Source: SAR324 cluster bacterium
GTDB lineage: Bacteria; SAR324; XYD2-FULL-50-16
Direction of reading: 5' to 3'
DNA length: 5,907 bases
Assembly (NCBI GenBank): GCA_002401295.1
Contig: NVSR01000005.1
Coordinates: 15,481-21,387 of the forward strand
Shown: positions 1 through 5,907 of the stretch, one piece after another
Numbering within the stretch: position 1 is the stretch's first letter
Layout: the number at the start of each line of letters is the position of its first letter
The notes under the pieces: generated by a model
Seen by the model: only the letters and a program-made list of their open reading frames with translations
Database searches by the model: none
Told to the model about the DNA's origin: nothing
Program-made: the position numbers and the translations under genes

Positions 1-9
1 CGGATGAAT

Positions 10-14
10 AGGGA
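10..14 (+). promoter_or_regulatory. Shine-Dalgarno sequence of uup
   Basis: AGGGA lies 10 nt before the ATG at 25. An in-frame TAA at 16-18 rules out any earlier start in this frame, so this site and the ATG at 25 together fix the start. The first 18 bases (an open frame reading R-M-N-R-E-stop) could be the tail of an upstream gene, but they are too short to judge. Confidence 0.6.
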
Positions 15-24
15 ATAAAAGATT

Positions 25-1833
25 ATGACGTTAATTATCAGTTGCCAGTCCATTAGTAAGTCCTTCGGGGCTCAACCGCTTTTTTCTGATATTTCCCTGG
101 GATTTTTTACAGGAGAGCGTTTGGGGCTGATCGGTCCCAATGGCTCAGGAAAATCGACTCTACTGAAAATATTAGCAGGTATTGAGCATCAGGATGAGGG
201 AGAGATATCCCAGCGTAATGAAACTCGTTTAGTATTCCTGTCCCAGGAGGATAAGTTGGATCCTCAGAAAACAGTGGAAGAAACTCTGCTTGCAGCCATA
301 GAGCCTCAGGAACTGGAGGATACGGAGCGTTATGTCCGCCTGCAAAAAATCCTGGCCAGAGCAGAATTCAGCAACCCGGAACAAAAAGTAGAGACCCTTT
401 CAGGTGGTTGGCGCAAAAGATTATCCATCTGCAGTGCGATCATCCAACAGCCGGACCTTCTCTTTTTGGATGAACCAACGAACCACTTGGATTTAGAGGG
501 CATCCTCTGGCTGGAATCGATTCTTAAAGCACCTGACTTTGCTTTCGTCTTGATTAGCCATGATCGTTACTTTCTGGAAAGCAGCACCAACCGCATCATT
601 GAGTTGAGCCGTCAATACCCGGGTGGCTTCATGAAGACCAGTGGAAACTACAGTGATTTTCTACTTCAAAGACAGACCTTTCTGGAAGGACAGGCGACTC
701 AAGAGGCAGCCTTAGCCAATAAATTACGAAGGGAAACAGAGTGGTTACGCCGAGGCCCCAAAGCGCGAAGCACCAAAGCTCGCTTTCGAATTGACGATGC
801 ACAACGTCTGAAAGAAGAGCTGCACGAAGTCAAGCAGCGCAATGTGGACCGAGGGGCAATGGGTATCGATTTTAGTGCGACAGAGCGACAAACCAAACGT
901 CTTCTGGAAACTAAAAACCTGAGTAAATCTCTGGGAGATAAACTACTTTTTGACCGGGTGAACCTGACTTTGAGCCCCGGAACGCGCCTCGGCCTTTTAG
1001 GTAGGAATGGAACGGGGAAGACAACACTGATGAACCTCCTGCAAGGTTCATTGCAACCCGATGAAGGTCACATTAAACTCGCTGACGATGTGAAAATCGT
1101 TCTATTTGACCAGAAAAGAGAGCAACTCAACCCAGAGGAACCTCTACGAAGAGCCCTGTCTCCTGCGGGAGATTCTGTGGTCTATCGAGGACGTTCCATC
1201 CATGTAGCGGGTTGGGCCAAACGTTTTCTCTTTCGTCCAGATCAGCTGGATACGCCGATTGGAAAACTTTCTGGAGGAGAGCAAGCCCGTATTCTTATCG
1301 CACGGCTGATGCTTCAACCTGCTGATATCCTCTTGCTGGATGAGCCTACTAACGACTTGGATATTCCATCTCTGGAGATTTTAGAAGAAAGCCTGATGGA
1401 CTTCCCGGGAGCCATCGTACTGGTAACCCACGACCGCTATTTACTGGATCGCGTGACTACTCAGATTTTAGGTTTGGGTGAAGCAGCCAAGACCGAACTC
1501 TTTGTCGACTTTAGTCAATGGTTGGATCAGCAAAAGAGCCCACAAGCCCTCAAAAAAGAAAAGTCCAAAGGAGAAAAACCTAAGCGTAAGAAAGCAAAAA
1601 AACTATCTTACAAGGATCAGCGAGAATTCGATCAAATTGAAGAAAAGATTCAGGAGGCCGAAGAAACTCTGGAGAAGCAACAAAAAACACTAGAGTTACC
1701 TGAGGTCATCAGCAATCCCGAGCTCTTACAAACTCATTGTGGAGAGTTGGAGAAGATCCAGGCCAAGGTAGAACAATTATACGAACGCTGGACAGAACTA
1801 GAGGAACTCAAGGCAGAATTAGAAAACCAATAA
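25..1833 (+). CDS. uup: ABC-F family ATPase, Uup type
   Basis: This is a soluble ABC protein with two nucleotide-binding domains and no membrane domain. ABC-F proteins act on the ribosome, and Uup in E. coli is also linked to ribosome maturation and to suppression of precise transposon excision. Visible in domain 1 are Walker A GPNGSGKST (37-45), signature LSGGWRKR (125-132), Walker B with LFLDEPTNHLD (146-156) and switch H179. The arm between the domains (about 195-290) carries the basic EWLRRGPKARSTKARFR stretch (239-255), which is characteristic of Uup and its close relatives. Domain 2 has Walker A GRNGTGKTT (326-334), signature LSGGEQAR (415-422), Walker B LLLDEPTNDLD (436-446) and H469. 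A lysine-rich linker (about 508-527) leads to a heptad-like coiled coil (about 530-602), matching the Uup C-terminal domain reported to bind DNA. The 602 residues are close to E. coli Uup (about 635), and all catalytic motifs are intact. The C-terminal domain and arm favour Uup over EttA or YheS-type paralogues. Confidence 0.93.
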   Translation: MTLIISCQSISKSFGAQPLFSDISLGFFTGERLGLIGPNGSGKSTLLKILAGIEHQDEGEISQRNETRLVFLSQEDKLDPQKTVEETLLAAIEPQELEDTERYVRLQKILARAEFSNPEQKVETLSGGWRKRLSICSAIIQQPDLLFLDEPTNHLDLEGILWLESILKAPDFAFVLISHDRYFLESSTNRIIELSRQYPGGFMKTSGNYSDFLLQRQTFLEGQATQEAALANKLRRETEWLRRGPKARSTKARFRIDDAQRLKEELHEVKQRNVDRGAMGIDFSATERQTKRLLETKNLSKSLGDKLLFDRVNLTLSPGTRLGLLGRNGTGKTTLMNLLQGSLQPDEGHIKLADDVKIVLFDQKREQLNPEEPLRRALSPAGDSVVYRGRSIHVAGWAKRFLFRPDQLDTPIGKLSGGEQARILIARLMLQPADILLLDEPTNDLDIPSLEILEESLMDFPGAIVLVTHDRYLLDRVTTQILGLGEAAKTELFVDFSQWLDQQKSPQALKKEKSKGEKPKRKKAKKLSYKDQREFDQIEEKIQEAEETLEKQQKTLELPEVISNPELLQTHCGELEKIQAKVEQLYERWTELEELKAELENQ

Positions 1834-1854
1834 GTCCATTGTTTACACAGGGCA

Positions 1855-3228
1855 CTACTGATATTCCGATAGCAATGCATTAACTTTAAATAATAATTGC
1901 TTGGCATATTGTATGGTGTCCTGTTTCTGCTTCGGCTGGCTGATCACCACATCCAGAAAAATTTCAGCTTGCTCTAGCTTCATACGAAAGGAAGTCACAT
2001 CAAGAAGCCCATTGGATTCCAGGGTAATCCAGGCTAGCTTCATGAAAGGGTCAATTTCATAAGGTTTGACCAGAGAAGCATTTTGCCAATAATGTTTGAT
2101 CGTTTTTTGACAATATTTGTAAATATGTTCCGCATGTTCTCGCTTTTTTAGTATATTCTCTTCCGCTACCGCCTGCTCGTACTCGTGGATATAATCCGCA
2201 GTGAGAATCATTCGTTTTTGTAATTTTAAATTACGATTTCCTTCGGAGATAGCTCCTACAATATCTCGCACTAAAAATTTCAAGATAGGGATTCTGGCAA
2301 AGAGCAATGCAATGATCACAATCACAGCAATGGAGAAATTTGCTGTTTTGCCATCTCCCACACTTGCTTTTTCTTCCCCATTTTTAATGGCATGGGAGGC
2401 CCTCCTAATTTCACTCAAGGAGATCCCCTCTGTGCTATAGGCAGAGTCCCTCAATTTACGATTGAGCATCATAATGCCATCCAGACGGTCTTTAATGGTT
2501 AAAAAGACCTCTATCAGCAATACTTGCTGCCGCAGCTTCAAGGTTATCTGCTGTACCTGGCGATCATCCAACTTGGTTCCTGCCTTTAAATACAACAGTA
2601 TTCTTTGCTTCAGGGTTTCCAGGTAGTCGCAGTAAATTTCTATGAACCAAATCACATTAAAGAGGCAGAGCGACTCATTACGCAAGGCATTGGCCATCTT
2701 TTTCAGTGCTCTTTTCAAGAGAGGTAGCCTTACTTCCACCTGCCTGTATAATTTCGTCTCTGCATACAAGTGCAGCGCGTACAAAGCATGCAGGTCAATG
2801 ATATGATCATGCCGGTGCAAAGCCCGACTCAGTTTTACCTCCAGATCTTTCCATTTCCTTTGGTGCTCTATAATTTGCCTCCTGGACATTTCCTTAGGGT
2901 TCTTTTCTGCAAAACGGCTGACTGATACTCGTATTGACTTGAGTCTGTTGAAATCCCCCGTATTAAAAATAAGATCCATCCATCCCTTACGATGTTTCAC
3001 TATTTTCCCCAAAAACTTGGGATTACCAGGGAAGCTATTGAGGAGCATCTCTAGCTCCTCAATCACCTTTTTCCGATCACTGGGCTTAGCTGGAATTTTT
3101 TCTTTTGGTTCTTCTTCCTTTGTTGTTTTTCTTATTTTTTCTATTTTTTCCGTTTTCCTATAACTAATTTTTGCGAGGAGGTCACCCGCCTTTTCTTTCC
3201 ATGTTTCAAGATGTATTTTCAAATCCAT
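1855..3228 (-). CDS. Uncharacterised helical protein with one internal membrane segment
   Basis: I do not recognise this 457-residue protein. It has no N-terminal signal peptide. Residues 22-55 are a lysine/glutamate-rich, low-complexity stretch. Residues 55-280 look almost wholly alpha-helical, with many Leu, Lys and Arg residues, including a His-rich patch RALHRHDHIIDLHALYALHLY (135-155). One clear hydrophobic segment spans about 297-320 (SIAVIVIIALLFARIPILKFLV), and a second helical domain spans about 331-457. The flanks contain basic residues on both sides, so topology is not obvious. The N-terminal three fifths could be cytoplasmic with a single crossing, or the segment could be a re-entrant or peripheral helix. 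The ATG at 3228 is well supported because an in-frame TGA lies three codons upstream. GGAAG (3232-3236) lies only 3 nt from the ATG, a tight Shine-Dalgarno spacing. The gene ends in TAG, 21 nt from the uup stop, and is divergent from the FecR-domain gene. The long open frame with coherent helical composition makes it a real gene. Its function is unknown. Confidence 0.8.
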   Translation of the reverse strand: MDLKIHLETWKEKAGDLLAKISYRKTEKIEKIRKTTKEEEPKEKIPAKPSDRKKVIEELEMLLNSFPGNPKFLGKIVKHRKGWMDLIFNTGDFNRLKSIRVSVSRFAEKNPKEMSRRQIIEHQRKWKDLEVKLSRALHRHDHIIDLHALYALHLYAETKLYRQVEVRLPLLKRALKKMANALRNESLCLFNVIWFIEIYCDYLETLKQRILLYLKAGTKLDDRQVQQITLKLRQQVLLIEVFLTIKDRLDGIMMLNRKLRDSAYSTEGISLSEIRRASHAIKNGEEKASVGDGKTANFSIAVIVIIALLFARIPILKFLVRDIVGAISEGNRNLKLQKRMILTADYIHEYEQAVAEENILKKREHAEHIYKYCQKTIKHYWQNASLVKPYEIDPFMKLAWITLESNGLLDVTSFRMKLEQAEIFLDVVISQPKQKQDTIQYAKQLLFKVNALLSEYQ

Positions 3229-3298
3229 GATCTTCCATCATTAATAATGCCGTAATTTTCTTCCACCAGCCTCAAGAGCTTGGCGGCAAGGTAAGAAC

Positions 3299-3328
3299 AT
3301 TTTATCAAACTATACTAATACTCGGCAA
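3299..3328 (-). promoter_or_regulatory. Candidate sigma-70 promoter for the minus-strand membrane protein gene
   Basis: Read on the minus strand, TTGCCG (3328-3323, four of six matches to TTGACA) is followed after 18 nt by TAAAAT (3304-3299, five of six matches to TATAAT). This would give a 5' untranslated region of roughly 60-65 nt before the ATG at 3228. It was picked by eye in an AT-rich intergenic region, so chance matches are likely. Confidence 0.3.
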
Positions 3329-3422
3329 ATCAAGGGGGTTAATATGATTCCCGGGGAACAGCACTAGAGTCTTTTAAAGAGTGGGAAGGAGGTGCATAAG
3401 TTTTAACTCCGGCAGAACAAAA

Positions 3423-3475
3423 GATAGAAGAGGATCAGTCAATGTTATATACTAGCCCTATCCTCTATCCTTTTT
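3423..3475 (+). terminator. Weak hairpin plus T-run upstream of the FecR-domain gene
   Basis: AGAGGAT (3429-3435) pairs perfectly with ATCCTCT (3460-3466). With a 3-nt bulge, GATA (3423-3426) can also pair with TATC (3466-3469), giving ten base pairs. Five Ts follow at 3471-3475. The 24-nt loop and low GC make it a poor intrinsic terminator. It ends 28 nt before the FecR-domain start, so it could instead be a leader structure or attenuator, or simply chance. Confidence 0.22.
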
Positions 3476-3503
3476 AAAACTTCTCAATACTATACATCTA
3501 GAT

Positions 3504-4127
3504 ATGAAAAAATACTCTCTTCTGATCTTAGTTTATTTCATCATTAGCCCATCGCTGCAGGCAGCTCCTCTGGTAGCCGGAGTCATTACCCAGTCACAAG
3601 GCAAGGTTTTCGCCACTAGAGAAGGAAAGCGCCGCCCTTTATTTGTCAGCTCCAGTGTATTTCAAGGAGATCAATTACATACAGAAAAAAAAGCTCGCTT
3701 ACGATTATTGATGATTGATGGATCTCAAATCACATTGGGAGAAAAAACAAACTTTCTCATTCAAGAGTATTCCTTTCCCAAAGGTAGCAACTCCGGTATC
3801 GTCTCCCTCAACTTGAAGCAAGGTTTCTTCCGCACCATTACCAGTAAATTCCGTCGTACAAAGCGTAGGTTTCGTATCAGAACAGCTCTGGCTACTATTG
3901 GAGTTAAGGGAACAGACTTCTGGGGAGGTTTCTGGAGTAATGAACTATTCGAGGTGGCCTTACTAGAAGGTACTGCTCTTGAAATCTTCAATGAGGGAGG
4001 TAAAGTTGTGATTGATCAAGTTGGTTTTGGTACGAGCATCAAGGCCTCAGGCATTGCTCCCAGCAAACCCAAACAATGGCCCGATATTAAACTGCAGAAA
4101 GCTATAGACACTGTCCGTTTTCGATAA
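3504..4127 (+). CDS. Secreted FecR-domain protein
   Basis: The 207-residue product starts with a Sec signal peptide: Lys-Lys at 2-3, a hydrophobic core LLILVYFII (6-14), and a likely cleavage after SLQA (17-20). The mature protein would therefore lie in the periplasm or beyond. The rest fits the FecR fold (Pfam FecR, PF04773). An opening strand GVITQSQGKVFATREGKRRPL (26-46) precedes FQGDQLHTEKKARLRLLMIDGSQITLGE (53-80), with the family's G-D-x-hydrophobic and DGS-x-hydrophobic-x-LG pattern. LNLKQGFFR (102-110) follows, then the hallmark TALATIGVKGTDF (127-139), then VALLEGTALEI (151-161) and a closing strand pair. A basic patch SKFRRTKRRFRIR (114-126) precedes the hallmark. Classical FecR has a cytoplasmic anti-sigma region and a membrane helix; both are absent, and no sigma factor or TonB receptor is nearby. 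Small secreted FecR-fold proteins of this kind are common, but their ligands are mostly unknown. The ATG at 3504 is the only ATG, GTG or TTG after an in-frame TAG at 3453-3455, yet no Shine-Dalgarno sequence precedes it. Confidence 0.87.
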   Translation: MKKYSLLILVYFIISPSLQAAPLVAGVITQSQGKVFATREGKRRPLFVSSSVFQGDQLHTEKKARLRLLMIDGSQITLGEKTNFLIQEYSFPKGSNSGIVSLNLKQGFFRTITSKFRRTKRRFRIRTALATIGVKGTDFWGGFWSNELFEVALLEGTALEIFNEGGKVVIDQVGFGTSIKASGIAPSKPKQWPDIKLQKAIDTVRFR

Positions 4128-4204
4128 AAGTCCATTGATGATTCAACCGGACTTGCGATAGGTTAGAGGGAGCAGTTCTATCAAACTCCAATTCGGTACA
4201 ACTC

Positions 4205-5907
4205 GTGAATAAAATTGCCTGGTGGAGTGATTTTCAAAGGTATGCTGACACACTCTGTAAGAATAAGAAGCTACCTGAGACTATTCTAGGACACATTCAA
4301 TCCGCTAACCGTCTTTTTTCTTTGGTACAACAGCATAATAACAGTTTGGCAAACCTCAATGAACAAGACTTGGACCGACTTTTCACTAAGGTGCAGCAAC
4401 TCCTGGATGAAGTTCATTCTTTAGAAAATCGTCTGAAACCACCTAAAGTCCAAGAATTCTTCCACCACTTCGCCCAAACCATTGAATGGGGGATTCAAGA
4501 GTTACGCAACTCCAAAGAAATGCAGCTTGCACAGCGAGGGCAAAATGAACAGTTGGTTGATATCAATTTGGAGTTACAGGAAATCAACTTGCAGAGCCAG
4601 GCATTTGGTCATAGGTTAAATAAACTTGCCATCGCCTACCAGAAGGAAAAGAAGATAGAGAGCAGACAGCTTGCCCAAAGGACAAGCCTTGTCACATCAA
4701 AACTGGATACTTTTTTAAAGGAAGTCGATACCTGGCTTCAACAGCGTTGTGGATTAACCTATCTGATCGGCGCTCTGCATAAAAACCTGGATCCCAAAAA
4801 AATTCCACAATGGGATGAAGCCTTGCCCATTAAAATCCGAGTCGATCCCCAGGAATCTCCTCATACATTCAAGGCCGGGATGGCACAATCCAACCAAGTA
4901 TCTAAGTTTGACCTGCCATTGATAGATATTTTCACGCGGGTACCTCAGGTCTCCACTCCACAGGAGTACCGTAAATTCGCACTGCAGAATAAACAGATTT
5001 CCCGTTTTATTCTCAATCATACCCATCCGGACCAGGCCCTGAAATTCACTGATATCCCTACCAGTCAAGCTGCATCCAAACTCTTTGATCTTTTTTTGGA
5101 GCTGCTCGCAAGCCTCACCCCACTCCACCAGAGGGTGATTGCTTTAATCAATCAAACACCTTTGAAGGATTTGGAAAATTCTCTGTCAAAAGCCAGTACT
5201 GAGGACTGTAAAACACTATTACGATATAAGTTTCAGAGTGTACTACCTGGTATCAATGATGACCATTACCGCTCCAAACAAAAACAAAGCCGTGTCAGTC
5301 GCAGCATCCGAACCATTAAACTCATGAACGCCTATGAGCAAAAATTTCAGGAAGCCCTAACTAGCACTACCAAGGATCTGAAATCAATCTTGGCGATGCA
5401 GATTTGGTTTAAAAAAAATATAGTCACAACTCTGCGAGACAACCGCCCTTCCGGGAAAAAAGCAGCCCCGGATCCAAAACTAAAAGTTGCAATCAGTCTA
5501 ACCTTAGGTGATGAACGAGCTGAATACTTCTTTATAGATCCTGCAGATATCCTCCCGGCGAAAGCAGGCATACAACGGTCTTCTAAAAAGGATCAATGGA
5601 TTAATGTCACTAAGAGTGAGCAGTTACTCCGCATTGATCGGCAAGATTTTTTTTCAATCCTTTTTAACTTTTGTCAAGATGACCTCAACCCTATCTTGAG
5701 GAAACATGGGCTGCATGAAATGGATTTTAAAAGCCAACTCATGCCGGAAATCAAGGAACGTATTGAAGATATGGACCGTATCAATCGAATTCGTTCCGGT
5801 ATTTTGGGGACCACCTTTTCCAGCCTGAAGGAATTTTCAGCAAACCGACACTTTCATTCTGATTTTTTTAGGTATTTTCAAGTAAAAAACACCCATAAAA
5901 CTCAATA
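4205..5907 (+). CDS. Large uncharacterised soluble protein, cut off by the window end
   Basis: One open frame runs without a stop for 567 codons and ends on the two bases TA. The next base (A or G) could complete a stop, so the gene may be nearly complete. The GTG at 4205 (MNKIAWWSDFQRYADTL) is the first ATG, GTG or TTG after an in-frame TGA at 4139-4141. No Shine-Dalgarno sequence sits close to it; the nearest purine run, GAGGGA at 4166-4171, is 33 nt away. The next in-frame ATG (4520) would discard a coherent helical N-terminus. The product has no signal peptide or membrane segment. Residues 30-180 are helical, with coiled-coil character around 115-180. Residues 200-285 look more mixed, about 290-410 are helical again, and 425-450 include a strand-like KVAISLTLGDERAEYFFIDPADIL. 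The C-terminus has LMPEIKERIEDMDRINRIRSGILG (512-535). I recognise no known domain. It lies 77 nt after the FecR-domain gene on the same strand, probably co-transcribed. It is a real gene on frame length and composition; its function is unknown. Confidence 0.82.
   Translation, partial: MNKIAWWSDFQRYADTLCKNKKLPETILGHIQSANRLFSLVQQHNNSLANLNEQDLDRLFTKVQQLLDEVHSLENRLKPPKVQEFFHHFAQTIEWGIQELRNSKEMQLAQRGQNEQLVDINLELQEINLQSQAFGHRLNKLAIAYQKEKKIESRQLAQRTSLVTSKLDTFLKEVDTWLQQRCGLTYLIGALHKNLDPKKIPQWDEALPIKIRVDPQESPHTFKAGMAQSNQVSKFDLPLIDIFTRVPQVSTPQEYRKFALQNKQISRFILNHTHPDQALKFTDIPTSQAASKLFDLFLELLASLTPLHQRVIALINQTPLKDLENSLSKASTEDCKTLLRYKFQSVLPGINDDHYRSKQKQSRVSRSIRTIKLMNAYEQKFQEALTSTTKDLKSILAMQIWFKKNIVTTLRDNRPSGKKAAPDPKLKVAISLTLGDERAEYFFIDPADILPAKAGIQRSSKKDQWINVTKSEQLLRIDRQDFFSILFNFCQDDLNPILRKHGLHEMDFKSQLMPEIKERIEDMDRINRIRSGILGTTFSSLKEFSANRHFHSDFFRYFQVKNTHKTQ
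5551..5574 (+). repeat. Degenerate PAKAGIQ-type palindromic repeat inside a coding region
   Basis: CCGGC (5555-5559), loop GAAA (5560-5563) and GCAGG (5564-5568) form a stem with one G-A mismatch. The stretch closely resembles the widespread proteobacterial repeat whose core is CCGGCGAAAGCCGG followed by AATCCA. In the long ORF it reads ILPAKAGIQ (residues 449-457), and on the opposite strand it reads M-P-A-F-A-G, both typical conceptual translations of that repeat. Only one copy is visible in the window, and it keeps the reading frame. Confidence 0.45.

Larger units (their letters stand above)
3229..3503. other. Divergent intergenic region
   Basis: These 275 nt separate the minus-strand membrane protein from the FecR-domain gene, and no sizeable ORF fits here. 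Contents in order along the plus strand are as follows. A candidate minus-strand promoter lies at 3299-3328. AGGGGG (3333-3338) is placed well for a micro-ORF at 3344-3367 (MIPGEQH then TAG). An odd palindrome TTCCC-G-GGGAA lies at 3348-3358. A perfect AAGGAGG lies at 3386-3392, followed by no usable ORF. Finally there is a hairpin with a T-run at 3423-3475. Several TATACT-like hexamers (3311-3316, 3448-3453, and TATACA near 3491) could be plus-strand -10 boxes, but none has a convincing -35 at 16-18 nt. Confidence 0.6.

Noticed and set aside
699..896. Minus-strand open frame opposite the Uup interdomain arm
   Set aside because: It is antisense to well-conserved Uup sequence, with an Arg/Ser-rich composition typical of a shadow frame.
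1478..1693. Plus-strand open frame inside uup
   Set aside because: It overlaps the Uup C-terminal coding region in another frame, is composed mostly of Lys/Arg/Ser, and reflects the A-rich codons of the lysine-rich linker and coiled coil.
1834..1854. Search for a bidirectional terminator between the convergent stops
   Set aside because: The 21-nt gap holds no stable stem and no T-run on either strand.
2201..3163. Two plus-strand open frames (2201-2440 and 2939-3163) opposite the minus-strand membrane protein gene
   Set aside because: Both are short and fully antisense to a long ORF with coherent helical composition. The second is low-complexity Phe/Ser from the complement of Lys/Glu codons.
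3280..3291. CTTG-GCGG-CAAG inverted repeat in the leader of the minus-strand gene
   Set aside because: It is only four base pairs and not followed by a T-run, so it is indistinguishable from chance.
3761..3991. Minus-strand open frame opposite the FecR-domain gene
   Set aside because: It is antisense to the conserved FecR hallmark region and has no independent support.
1832..4137. The 10-mer AAGTCCATTG just after the stop codons of both uup (1832-1841) and the FecR-domain gene (4128-4137)
   Set aside because: The shared position is eye-catching, but several chance 10-base matches are expected in a window this size, and the match does not extend.
4754..5571. Minus-strand open frames at 4754-5128 and 5347-5571
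   Set aside because: Both lie opposite the uninterrupted 567-codon plus-strand frame. The second begins M-P-A-F-A-G, the usual antisense reading of the palindromic repeat.

Overview
The window looks like bacterial chromosome from a Gram-negative organism. The GC content is moderate (roughly the low-to-mid 40s by eye). There is a Uup-type ABC-F ATPase, a secreted FecR-fold protein with a classical Sec signal peptide, and a degenerate hairpin that encodes the PAKAGIQ peptide familiar from proteobacterial palindromic repeats. A proteobacterium or a proteobacteria-like marine lineage fits best, but nothing here fixes the taxon. I see no tRNA, rRNA, CRISPR array, insertion sequence, integrase or phage gene.

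Layout. Positions 25-1833 (+) carry a complete ABC-F protein assigned as uup. It converges, with only 21 nt between stop codons, on a 457-residue uncharacterised gene on the minus strand (1855-3228). That product is mostly helical and has one internal membrane segment. A 275-nt divergent intergenic region (3229-3503) follows. It holds a candidate minus-strand promoter, a micro-ORF with a good Shine-Dalgarno sequence, a second Shine-Dalgarno-like sequence with no gene behind it, and a hairpin followed by five Ts. Then come a secreted FecR-domain protein (3504-4127, +) and, 77 nt downstream on the same strand, a long open frame from a GTG at 4205 to the window edge. That frame has at least 567 codons, no stop, and encodes a large soluble, partly coiled-coil protein I do not recognise.

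How the genes may relate. uup is a housekeeping translation/genome-stability gene and is probably functionally separate from the rest. The FecR-fold protein and the long ORF probably form one transcription unit. The membrane protein is divergent from them and could share regulatory DNA. There is no sigma factor, TonB-dependent receptor or anti-sigma transmembrane segment, so this is not a classical FecIR system. The three non-uup genes are the part of the window most likely to be undescribed. Any joint envelope-associated role is inference from adjacency only.
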